A stretch of DNA of 7,225 bases from DAOUMU01 sp034409055 (GTDB lineage: Bacteria > Chloroflexota > Anaerolineae > 4572-78 > J111). The notes beneath the pieces were generated by a model. The model was given only the letters and a program-made list of their open reading frames with translations. It did no database searches and was not told the origin of the DNA. Of the stretch, positions 1 to 6,028 are shown in pieces. Every line of letters starts with the position of its first letter. Position 1 is the first letter of the stretch. The stretch lies in assembly GCA_034409055.1 (NCBI GenBank), contig DAOUMU010000270.1, positions 1-7,225 of the forward strand. The letters run 5' to 3'. Made by a program: the position numbers and the translations under genes.

Positions 1-5
1 GCCGA

Positions 6-118
6 ACTTTCAGCCCCCTACACAACGGGAAATGGATTGCAACTATTCATCGAAAAATCTCATTTCTTATCTATTTTTATACTTTCAGCCCCCTACACAA
101 CGGGAAATGGATTGCAAC
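6..118 (-). CRISPR. End of a CRISPR array: two identical 38-nt repeats and one complete spacer
   Basis: Two identical copies of a 38-base sequence lie at 6-43 and 81-118, separated by a 37-base unique spacer (44-80). Bases 1-5 would belong to the next spacer, so the array continues beyond the left edge. On the plus strand the repeat starts ACTTTCAGCCCCC and ends GGATTGCAAC; the first A may be a shared spacer base, making the true unit 37 nt. On the minus strand it reads GTTGCAATCC...GGGGGCTGAAAG, with a small CCC/GGG hairpin placed directly before a possible eight-base crRNA handle, as in repeats ending GGGACTGAAAC. This, and an extended -10 promoter at 198-206 pointing left, favours minus-strand transcription with the leader at 119-210. 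The opposite direction is not excluded, because ATTGCAAC is also a plausible handle. The spacer has only 7 G/C in 37 bases. Confidence 0.93.
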
Positions 119-164
119 CCCAAATTCTTGAGCCTGTTTGAGGCCACTTTTGCCCACTTTTCAC

Positions 165-193
165 GATTGCATTCCATTCTGGGCCTCTGAAAG
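165..193. repeat. Degenerate, shortened, inverted copy of the CRISPR repeat (anti-repeat-like)
   Basis: On the plus strand this 29-base segment begins GATTGCATTCCATT and ends CTGAAAG. The array repeats show these ends only on the minus strand (GTTGCAATCCATT...CTGAAAG), so this copy is inverted relative to them. Both ends are conserved: seven of seven bases at one end and about 11 of 12 at the other. The middle is unrelated and some eight bases shorter. In a transcript through leader and array it could pair with a repeat at both ends. It could be a decayed repeat, a regulatory anti-repeat, or coincidence; the matching of both ends in order makes coincidence less likely. Confidence 0.45.
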
Positions 194-197
194 CGTT

Positions 198-206
198 ATT
201 ATACCA
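198..206 (-). promoter_or_regulatory. Extended -10 promoter driving the CRISPR array
   Basis: On the minus strand this reads TGGTATAAT: a perfect TATAAT hexamer with the TG dinucleotide of an extended -10 element. The position 17 bases upstream reads ATCAAA, a poor -35 box, which extended -10 promoters can tolerate. Transcription would begin near 191, almost at the edge of the repeat-like element at 165-193, and continue leftwards into the array. A chance match cannot be ruled out in AT-rich sequence. Confidence 0.5.
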
Positions 207-234
207 ACTATCCTCCTACTTTGATATTTCACCG

Positions 235-275
235 TCGCAAATTGATTCTTGCGTCAAAAGGGCCTCAATTTGCGA
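235..275. terminator. Perfect 11-bp inverted repeat over the cas6 stop codon
   Basis: TCGCAAATTGA at 235-245 is the exact reverse complement of TCAATTTGCGA at 265-275; the loop is 19 bases. The right arm contains the last codons and the stop of cas6 (TGA at 267-265). An RNA hairpin here would close the cas transcript. There is no U-run after either arm, so it is not a textbook intrinsic terminator. It could instead stabilise the mRNA end, separate cas mRNA from the array transcript, or be a protein-binding site. A third TTGCG copy in the loop permits a competing short hairpin. Confidence 0.4.
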
Positions 276-1248
276 GCGGAGTAGCCAAGCTGTATGCTCC
301 CCAGCCAAAGACACAGGCTTTGCCAACGTGGGTCAATGAGCCAATTATTAATAACTCTCGAAATGAGGTTAACTCTCCGCTATAGGTTACCTCTCCGGTA
401 AATCCGTCCAGGTTGATACGTTGCCTTTGCCGGCTGGAAAAGCGTTGCCATTTTACCCAGTCGGTATTTGCTTGAACCGTCTGTACGGCTTGGGCCTGGG
501 TAACCAAGGCCGGGTAATCGATGTCCCAACGCTGGCCACAGTGAAAGTAGTATAGCGTGGAGATGCGCCGTAGCAATGCCCGGACCAAAACGTGGAAGTC
601 AGGTTGGTGGACGTATTTACCCTTATGTTTTAACCGGGTCGGGGTGTGAAAGTTGACCGTGATTGCCCCGGCTGAAAGGGTTTGGGCCGTTTTTTGTATT
701 TCAGCTATACCAACCACCATCTGCTCGTTGCGCAAGGTGTCGCTGGGTCCGTCATAGATCAGAGTTTGCCATGGGCCGAGAGCGTCCAGTGCCCAGATTT
801 GATAAAGTTGAATCTGGCCCCGGTCTGGCCCAAGCCCCTCTTCCCCCAACGCTTTGAAGGCGAGGACAAAGTAAGGCAGGTATTGGATGCCTGCACCAAT
901 CAGTATCAAGTCAAAACTGAGGGTGTCGCCCGGCTGATACTGTTGGCGTTCGTCCAGAGGAGGTTCGATGACAAAGGGAGGTGGCACATTCTGGTGGGTA
1001 CGTAACACCTCGGCGTCTGGGGGGACGGGTGTTTCAAAAACGTAACCGTAAGCGCAGGTGTCTGACTGCTGGCACAGGCGTTCTGAGCCTTGCCGAAAAG
1101 CACAGGCTGGTTCGGCCCGGCAGGCAATCCGTTTAAAAGTAGTGCCAAAGGCTCCCCGCAAGACACCCCCCTTGTAAGCAGGCAGGTGTAGCGAATCGCG
1201 AATTTGCAATACAAACCGGTATTTAGCAATTTCCAGTTGCTCAAGCAA
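265..1248 (-). CDS. cas6: Cas6 pre-crRNA processing endoribonuclease
   Basis: Cas6 is a RAMP-fold endoribonuclease that cuts the repeats of the pre-crRNA to give mature guides. This 327-aa protein has the layout of the long Cas6 family found with many type III and related systems (CRISPR_Cas6 family). Visible features are a segment LPAYKGGVLRGAFG near residues 22-35, four cysteines at 43, 49, 59 and 65 spaced like a metal site, then CAYGYVFETPVPP and PPPFVIEPP (89-97). The C-terminal half has FHTPTRLKHKGK (200-211), an RALLRRI helix, GFTGEVTYSGELTSF and the terminal HVGKACVFGWGAY glycine-rich loop (307-319). The start is TTG at 1248, overlapping the TGA of the preceding gene by eight bases; no ATG or GTG is available nearby, and conserved sequence begins at once. 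It is the last gene of the operon and next to the array. The catalytic residues cannot be fixed from one sequence. Confidence 0.93.
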   Translation of the reverse strand: MLEQLEIAKYRFVLQIRDSLHLPAYKGGVLRGAFGTTFKRIACRAEPACAFRQGSERLCQQSDTCAYGYVFETPVPPDAEVLRTHQNVPPPFVIEPPLDERQQYQPGDTLSFDLILIGAGIQYLPYFVLAFKALGEEGLGPDRGQIQLYQIWALDALGPWQTLIYDGPSDTLRNEQMVVGIAEIQKTAQTLSAGAITVNFHTPTRLKHKGKYVHQPDFHVLVRALLRRISTLYYFHCGQRWDIDYPALVTQAQAVQTVQANTDWVKWQRFSSRQRQRINLDGFTGEVTYSGELTSFRELLIIGSLTHVGKACVFGWGAYSLATPLAN

Positions 1249-2131
1249 ATTTGAACAGTGTCCCTTCTCGTACTACAACACGCCGTTTGTCCCAATAAGG
1301 TGGCTGGTAGCCGCAGCCAGACTCGATGACCAAATTGGTCATAACAATACGGCGACTGGCTGACATAATGGCATCATAGGGTAGTGGGCGGAGTAAAATG
1401 AGTTCGTCATTAAGCTTGAGGAATAGTTTTTGCTCGATGGTGATACCTGGTGGAAGGGGCCGAATATCGTAATCGCGTATTTTGCCAAATCCAGCCGTAT
1501 GTTTTTTACCCATCCCCTGAAATTTAAGCACATCCAATAATTGCCGCAAGCGAGATTCATCTTGTATCTCGGCAAACCAAACGTAATGATAAACGCGCCA
1601 GGCAGCGATGCGATTATCAATTGGCTTGACCACGCCTTTGCCCCATTCAACCCTGGCATTGGAACGCCCCCGTTCGGTGACCAGGTCTAGATCCAGGTAG
1701 TTGAAACGGTTACGGTCGATACGCTTGCGGATGGGTTGTAGTTCAAGCTCAGGGATAAAGTTAACCCCGGTGTCGGGCTGCACCCAACGAGCACCGTATT
1801 TAATGTAAAGCTGGCCCTGGTAGATGGGAAAACCAGATGAGAGGCAGTAGATTCGCTCCGTAACGGTGCTATCGTCCAGCAAATCACGATCCCCCAGACT
1901 GACAGCCCCCAGGACAGCTTCGAGTTCGGGCCGAACATAGGTATTCATAATGTCTGGATCAGCCCGGTTACCGGTCGCAGACCAGGGAATGTCGCCAGTC
2001 ACCAAGGCTCGCCAGTAAGCAGCATAAGCCAAGGCTCCATCCAACGGCAGCGGAACGTGTAGATAATCCTGATCGCGAGTAAGCGCACTGACGTAAGGAG
2101 TCAGAAAGGTGATGTGAATAGCTTTATTCAT
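1241..2131 (-). CDS. Cas5-like RAMP protein, Csf3-like (type IV)
   Basis: In class 1 effector complexes the Cas5 protein caps the 5' handle of the crRNA and joins the backbone to the large subunit. This 296-aa protein starts with a RAMP first strand (KAIHITFLTPYV) and has a glycine-rich loop GMGKKHTAGFG at about 206-216. It ends with an aromatic/proline stretch YQPPYWDKRR (275-284), which I associate with Csf3 of type IV systems. I chose the ATG at 2131 over the upstream ATG at 2146. It overlaps the preceding stop as ATGAATAA, and the RAMP strand begins right after it. Its place after the Cas7-like gene and before cas6 matches Cas5. It is longer than the typical Csf3 as I recall it. A Csm4- or Csx10-type Cas5 is the main alternative. 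Family assignment beyond Cas5-like RAMP is from memory of motifs, not a search. Confidence 0.75.
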   Translation of the reverse strand: MNKAIHITFLTPYVSALTRDQDYLHVPLPLDGALAYAAYWRALVTGDIPWSATGNRADPDIMNTYVRPELEAVLGAVSLGDRDLLDDSTVTERIYCLSSGFPIYQGQLYIKYGARWVQPDTGVNFIPELELQPIRKRIDRNRFNYLDLDLVTERGRSNARVEWGKGVVKPIDNRIAAWRVYHYVWFAEIQDESRLRQLLDVLKFQGMGKKHTAGFGKIRDYDIRPLPPGITIEQKLFLKLNDELILLRPLPYDAIMSASRRIVMTNLVIESGCGYQPPYWDKRRVVVREGTLFKFA

Positions 2132-3125
2132 TTTCTGTTTCGGCAAACTGAATAATGGGGCTCAGTTTTGGGTTGGCCTTGATAATAGATCCCAGTTCGG
2201 CCACATGTTTCTCATATTTCTCTTTGTAGGTTTCTAATGCAGATGGAATATCTACAGTCTGCCCTAGCTTGAGGGTCAAGGACGGGCCGGGTGATTGATC
2301 CAAAGAAGAACGTAAGGTCAGGGTATAGGTCCACTCCATGCGGCCAAAGCCTTTACTGCCCAACCCTCCCAGAGGGCGTTGGCTGGCTAACTCCAGAACC
2401 TTGATCAGTGCGCCTAATTCCAGGTCAGAAACAGGATAAACGGTGCGAAAGCCATGCACTAATTGAGTGCCAGGGACGATGTACTCGACGTGATAGATCA
2501 TTTGGGTAGGGCTGCGTCTTTCCTCGGTATCTTCTGTTTCGGGCGTTTCATTTGACTCAGAAACATCATTTGATTCGAATGCATCCCCCACCTTAAGCTC
2601 AATGAGAGGTGCTTTGGAGTGATCATCTTTGCGGGTCATCATAGTCATACCAGTGATAGCATTGATAGAAATCGTTTGGACTGGTAAGGTCAACTTAGGG
2701 TAGGCATCGTGGGCATACTGGCGTGTTTCTTCAGTCAAAGGCACGGCGAAATCTAGCCCAACCCGAGAGGCAAACATACGCCCCCCCATTGAAAAACCAA
2801 GGAGACTTAAGGCAGGAAAATTGGCGTAAAGCGCGTCGGCCAGAGCACCCTCACCCTCTCTCAGGGAACCACCGCTAAAAAAAGTGACGAAGGACGTGGC
2901 TGATAGCCGCTTAATTCCCAAGGCTTCAACCATGTGCATAGCCAGAAGATCACGCCACGCGCCCCGGAAGCTGTTACCACTGAGAACCGGAACTGGAATG
3001 ATATTATCTCCACTGCGGATGCTGAGGCGGCGGAAGAACGCCTTGTTTCCCAGAACTTCCTCTGAATGAACCAGTGGATTAAGCGTAGTGCCCAGACCAT
3101 AAGCGTTAACCAGTTGACGGGTCAT
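2124..3125 (-). CDS. Cas7-like backbone protein, Csf2-like (type IV)
   Basis: Cas7 proteins polymerise along the crRNA spacer and form the backbone of the effector. This 333-aa protein carries PVPVLSGNSFRGAWRDLL (44-61), the type IV/III form of the Cas7 segment usually written P-x-x-x-G-N/S-S-x-R/K-G. It also has TFFSGGSLREGEG (81-93), MMTRKDD (162-168) and the C-terminal loop RPLGGLGSKGFGRMEW (250-265). The GNSFRG variant and the TRKDD motif point to Csf2 more than to Csm3 or Cmr4. Residues 181-204 are a strongly acidic, low-complexity insert of the kind that forms a flexible loop. The start ATG overlaps the stop of the small-subunit gene as ATGA, so translation should be coupled. It ends eight bases inside the Cas5-like gene. 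Whether it cleaves target RNA, as type III Cas7 proteins do, cannot be read from the sequence. Confidence 0.82.
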   Translation of the reverse strand: MTRQLVNAYGLGTTLNPLVHSEEVLGNKAFFRRLSIRSGDNIIPVPVLSGNSFRGAWRDLLAMHMVEALGIKRLSATSFVTFFSGGSLREGEGALADALYANFPALSLLGFSMGGRMFASRVGLDFAVPLTEETRQYAHDAYPKLTLPVQTISINAITGMTMMTRKDDHSKAPLIELKVGDAFESNDVSESNETPETEDTEERRSPTQMIYHVEYIVPGTQLVHGFRTVYPVSDLELGALIKVLELASQRPLGGLGSKGFGRMEWTYTLTLRSSLDQSPGPSLTLKLGQTVDIPSALETYKEKYEKHVAELGSIIKANPKLSPIIQFAETENE

Positions 3126-3484
3126 GCTTCTTCTCCTTCCTCGTCAGTTGTAGGGTCAGTTAGTTTACGTTCGCGAACGCGCTCAATAAGGGCCGGCATA
3201 AAGGCGATGGTACCATGTTGTTTTAGCTCTCGAAACAGGGTAGCAAAGGCCTCTCTCGACGGCAATGGATCATCATAATTTTGGGTGAAATCCAGATCCA
3301 GGGCATTCTCAAACCATTTGAGAAATGTGTCAGGGTCATTGGCACGGGCTAATGCACTTTTGACAGTGTTGTGATAGTAGGTGAGAGTAGAAGTGCGGGT
3401 GCTGGATCGTCCAGCCATTTTGGCCAGATTCCGCCGGGAGACAGAATAGAGAAAATAGAAGGCTTCAAAAGGTTCATCAATCAT
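3122..3484 (-). CDS. Small subunit, Cas11-like
   Basis: This encodes a 120-aa, largely helical, hydrophilic protein with a positive central part (SRRNLAKMAGR, about residues 16-26) and a very acidic tail (DPTTDEEGEEA). I do not recognise its sequence directly. The call rests on size, predicted helicity and position between the large subunit and Cas7 genes, where type IV and type III operons place Cas11. Cas11 lines the belly of the effector and contacts the target strand. The ATG at 3484 is preceded by GGGGG with an eight-base spacer and lies five bases after the large-subunit stop. The alternative ATG at 3499 would overlap that gene and lacks a ribosome binding site. The acidic tail is unusual next to nucleic acid and may be disordered. 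Confidence 0.6.
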   Translation of the reverse strand: MIDEPFEAFYFLYSVSRRNLAKMAGRSSTRTSTLTYYHNTVKSALARANDPDTFLKWFENALDLDFTQNYDDPLPSREAFATLFRELKQHGTIAFMPALIERVRERKLTDPTTDEEGEEA

Positions 3485-3489
3485 CAAAT

Positions 3490-5583
3490 TTACCCCCATA
3501 GTTCAATAATGATCGGATAACGACGGATGCTTTCTCTTAATTGGGCGAGATAGGCAATCGGGTCCCCGTTGCCAGAGAGAGTGTGTAAGCGGTCGTAAAT
3601 TCTCTCGTAATTGTACCCTCCTTGTTCCACGAGTAGGTCCATAAATGCAGCCGGGCTGTCGGCCAAGGCGGTGAGCTTCATGCGATGATTGACCCGCCGG
3701 GATTTGAACTGAGTCACAAAGGCGGAGAGTTGGCGGGCCGCAGCTAAAGCTTGGTCATCTACGAGATGGTAGCCTTCCCAGATAATCGGGATGGTCCCTT
3801 GCCAATTACTGGTGGTGAGAGGTTTGTATTTCAGTTGAAAATGTCGCCCCTTGGAAACGCCCAAGACAGCAGTAAGTGATTGAAATGGGACTTCAATGTT
3901 CATCGGCAGAATAGAGTCAAGTAAGTGAACGGGGCGGCTTAGATTGGCCTGAAGTTGAGTCAGTAATTCAAGCAAGCGTCCCTTGCCCTTATCGCTGCCA
4001 ATAAACCCGATAAAGGTGAAAGGGTCTTCACTGGCAGCTTCGAGCCACAGTAGCGGGTGTCCATCTTGGGGGTGGTTAATGCCCACCCGGCGGCACGTGT
4101 CGTGCAAATAAAGAGCGCCAATGATATTAAGCGTAATCAGCGACTCCAGGGAGACAATGGAAAGTTGGGGGTTAAAGGTCAGACTGGCGTCAAAGAAAGG
4201 GAGCTTTGGTTTTTGGGGCTGTAATTCAGCCGCAGCCGGCGTAGTGGTGGCGAAATAGACGATTTTACGCTGGAAAATGAGTCTACGGGCTTGTTCGAGG
4301 GCAGGCGGAGTTTTGAAGTTGGCAATGGCGCATAGGACACAGGTTTGGTCAGGAGCACCAATGTGCCAGTCGGTGTAGTTGCCGACGCTAGCTCCCAGGT
4401 CGCGCTTGGGCGAGCAGGCAAAATCGTCTGGAATCTCGGAGCCACACATCGTGCAGAAGGTAGTGGGGGAAGCAGGTGAGCGAGTCTTGATGGCAGTGTC
4501 ATAGTCGGTTGTGGAGAAGATGTGGCATACATCGTTTAAACCAGCTATGATAGTATCGATTTGGTTGGGCCAACGTTTGGCCGCAGGACCGGACGGTGAA
4601 GCTGACTCAAGCAAATGGCGAAAGTGACCTTCAAAGTCGGTTTTGACGGTATTGACGAAGGCTGTGTTATAGGGATCGGGGTGGTGGTCTTGGTGATGGG
4701 TGGGGACGGGAAAGAGAATAGATGTAGGATCCTGACGCAGAGTGAGTAGAAGCCAAAACGGGAGGCGAATGGTGGTGTTGCCAACGATTGGCGGTTGTGA
4801 ACCGATAAAAGTTTGGATAACCAGCGTGCGATCCTCAAGCCGAACGTCACTTTGACCACACAGGTTAGAAGCGTCGATGTCAGGGTTGCCGGTAAGTGTA
4901 GCTGGGTCTACAAATTCATAACGATAGGACACAGCCTCATAGCGGTTGAAAACATCAGGAAATTCGGCACGAATGGTGTCTACATAGGCCGCAATAAAGG
5001 CTTGTTTTATGTGAGCCAGGGCTACAATGTTAGAAAGGGCCGGCTGAAGGCGGACGGTGAGACCGAGCATAGGCCAGTCCCAACTGTTACGCGTACCCGG
5101 TTGCTCAGTGCCCGCGTCTGTAAACCCCTCGTGTCGAACTGCCTCACGCCAGTGAACTCGTTTTTTTCTGTAACCTTTATTGTGCATACTGGCGATATGG
5201 AAGGCAATCTGAAAATCATCTAAAATACCAGCCGCTTGAATACGGTTTTTGATAGGATTAAAGAAAAAGTCCGTTTGATGTGACCAAAGAGGAGCTTTTG
5301 AAGGGCTTGGGTTTATTCTCATTCTTAGAATTGCTTTGAACATGTCGTGAATGACATAGGTTACGAAAGCATCGTTTTGCGAGAGGTTGTGTATTTCTGT
5401 TAACCAGTGGCCAAAGGTTATAGCGTTGAAAAAGCAATGAATGGGGATAGGAGCCAGGTGAACCACATCATTATCGCGACCAATACGAGCCGTTGGCGGA
5501 AAAAATAACTGAAGTTGCTCCGCGTATTGATGTGGCTCAAATGCCAAAGAATCATCGTTGAGTAGAATTGTAAATTCAATCAT
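3490..5583 (-). CDS. CRISPR effector large subunit, Cas10/Cas8-like with zinc cluster, possible HD site, no GGDD
   Basis: First gene of the operon and, at 697 aa, the right size and place for the large subunit, which recognises the target and bridges the two ends of the complex. A zinc ribbon is visible as C377-x2-C380, C390 and C415-x2-C418. Such a cluster occurs in the middle of Cas10 proteins and in the type IV large subunit Csf1. The N-terminal part has H59, an HD pair at 79-80 in a hydrophobic context (TYVIHDMFKAIL) and later histidines at 129, 134, 144 and 151. This order is compatible with an HD nuclease such as that reported for the Cas10-like protein of subtype IV-C. No GGDD palm motif is present, so cyclic oligoadenylate synthesis is not expected; GSDKGKG at 529-535 may be a palm relic. 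Csf1 is normally much shorter. The start ATG at 5583 has no strong ribosome binding site. The role is inferred mostly from context. Confidence 0.68.
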   Translation of the reverse strand: MIEFTILLNDDSLAFEPHQYAEQLQLFFPPTARIGRDNDVVHLAPIPIHCFFNAITFGHWLTEIHNLSQNDAFVTYVIHDMFKAILRMRINPSPSKAPLWSHQTDFFFNPIKNRIQAAGILDDFQIAFHIASMHNKGYRKKRVHWREAVRHEGFTDAGTEQPGTRNSWDWPMLGLTVRLQPALSNIVALAHIKQAFIAAYVDTIRAEFPDVFNRYEAVSYRYEFVDPATLTGNPDIDASNLCGQSDVRLEDRTLVIQTFIGSQPPIVGNTTIRLPFWLLLTLRQDPTSILFPVPTHHQDHHPDPYNTAFVNTVKTDFEGHFRHLLESASPSGPAAKRWPNQIDTIIAGLNDVCHIFSTTDYDTAIKTRSPASPTTFCTMCGSEIPDDFACSPKRDLGASVGNYTDWHIGAPDQTCVLCAIANFKTPPALEQARRLIFQRKIVYFATTTPAAAELQPQKPKLPFFDASLTFNPQLSIVSLESLITLNIIGALYLHDTCRRVGINHPQDGHPLLWLEAASEDPFTFIGFIGSDKGKGRLLELLTQLQANLSRPVHLLDSILPMNIEVPFQSLTAVLGVSKGRHFQLKYKPLTTSNWQGTIPIIWEGYHLVDDQALAAARQLSAFVTQFKSRRVNHRMKLTALADSPAAFMDLLVEQGGYNYERIYDRLHTLSGNGDPIAYLAQLRESIRRYPIIIELWG

Positions 5584-5858
5584 GATCGTTGCATGTTTGG
5601 AAAGGTCTGATGTTCTAAAATTTGTAGTTATCGATGTATGTTATTGGAGGAGCTCTTACATCTCTCAGCAAAATGGATATGCAGAAGTTAGGGAGTCCTG
5701 GGAAGAAAGCAAGTTCTTTACGCCAAGCTTTAAACGAAACCTCCCCGGAAGCTCAATTTTAGGCCAGAATCGCCGTGCAATTCAAGTGAGTTGGCCTCAA
5801 ATAATACCAAGATATTACTCCTGGTAGTCGAATTCTAATCGGTAACTTTTCTATTGAT
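5584..5858. other. Intergenic region upstream of the cas operon, no convincing gene
   Basis: This region should contain the promoter of the large-subunit gene, but on the minus strand I see no -35/-10 pair good enough to name. An 89-codon plus-strand reading frame (5558-5827) crosses it but has no good ribosome binding site, overlaps the start of the large-subunit gene and resembles no family I know. A GGAGGAG at 5646-5652 on the plus strand is about 20 bases from the next ATG, too far to matter. Confidence 0.5.
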
Positions 5859-6028
5859 TTCGAATCGTAACTGCCTACCCTCATATCATTCCGAGGAGCG
5901 CAGCGACGAGGAATTCCCGAAACTTTGGCCCAAAAGAGGTCTACCCTGTGCCCCTTGGGTATTTACCAAAACCTTGGGGATTCTTCACTCGCTGTGCTCG
6001 TTCAGAATGACATGGTAGTTACTTCGAA
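5859..6028. repeat. Long imperfect palindrome, MITE/REP-like dispersed element
   Basis: The two halves are imperfect reverse complements. The outer arms share TTCGAA, GTAACT and TACC blocks (5859-5878 against 6028-6012). Inside them, CATATCATTCCGAGG...CAGCGA...GGAAT (5882-5915) pairs with GAATTTC-like sequence reading, on the minus strand, CATGTCATTCTGAACGAGC...CAGCGA...GAAT (6013-5979), at roughly 80% identity. The centre continues the symmetry: GGTCTACCC (5938-5946) against GGGTATTTACC (5957-5967). The element is also flanked by a near-direct repeat: TTCGAATCG(TA)ACTGCCTACC at 5859-5879 and TTCGAATCGACTGCCTCC at 6023-6040. The CATTC-GA-GAGCGCAGCGA-GAAT core is a motif I associate with dispersed repeats in environmental bacteria. 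It encodes no protein. As RNA it would fold into a long hairpin and could end transcription between the methyltransferase and cas genes. Confidence 0.7.

Larger units (their letters stand above)
119..264 (-). promoter_or_regulatory. Probable CRISPR leader between cas6 and the array
   Basis: This 146-base stretch lies between the last repeat and the end of cas6 and contains no open reading frame of note. On the minus strand it holds an extended -10 promoter (198-206) facing the array. Just downstream is a shortened inverted repeat-like element (165-193), and the first repeat begins about 75 bases after the predicted transcription start. These are the expected parts of a leader if the array is read leftwards. 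If the array is read rightwards, this region is instead the trailer between two converging transcription units. The leader call is inference. Confidence 0.5.

Noticed and set aside
137..268. TTGAGGCC (138-145) and GGCCTCAA (261-268) inverted repeat
   Set aside because: Perfect eight-base match but 115 bases apart and overlapping other hairpins; a stable structure is doubtful.
682..1005. 107-codon frame antisense to cas6
   Set aside because: A shadow of cas6 codons; the minus-strand protein has clear Cas6 family features throughout.
4813..5223. 136-codon frame antisense to the large-subunit gene
   Set aside because: Lies wholly inside the long reading frame on the other strand, with no family features or ribosome binding site.
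3490..5583. Naming the large subunit Cas10 (type III)
   Set aside because: No GGDD palm motif, and the neighbouring Cas7 and Cas5 look more like Csf2 and Csf3; a neutral large-subunit call is safer.
5584..5700. Promoter for the large-subunit gene
   Set aside because: Several AT-rich hexamers exist on the minus strand but none pairs a fair -35 with a fair -10 at normal spacing.
5673..5759. Short plus-strand frame (M-D-M-Q-K-L-G... ending S-P-E-A-Q-F) downstream of a GGAGGAG
   Set aside because: Only about 29 codons, and the ribosome binding site is some 20 bases from the ATG; no support beyond chance.
5558..5827. 89-codon plus-strand reading frame in the intergenic region
   Set aside because: It starts inside the large-subunit gene, has no suitable ribosome binding site, and its sequence shows no recognisable family features.
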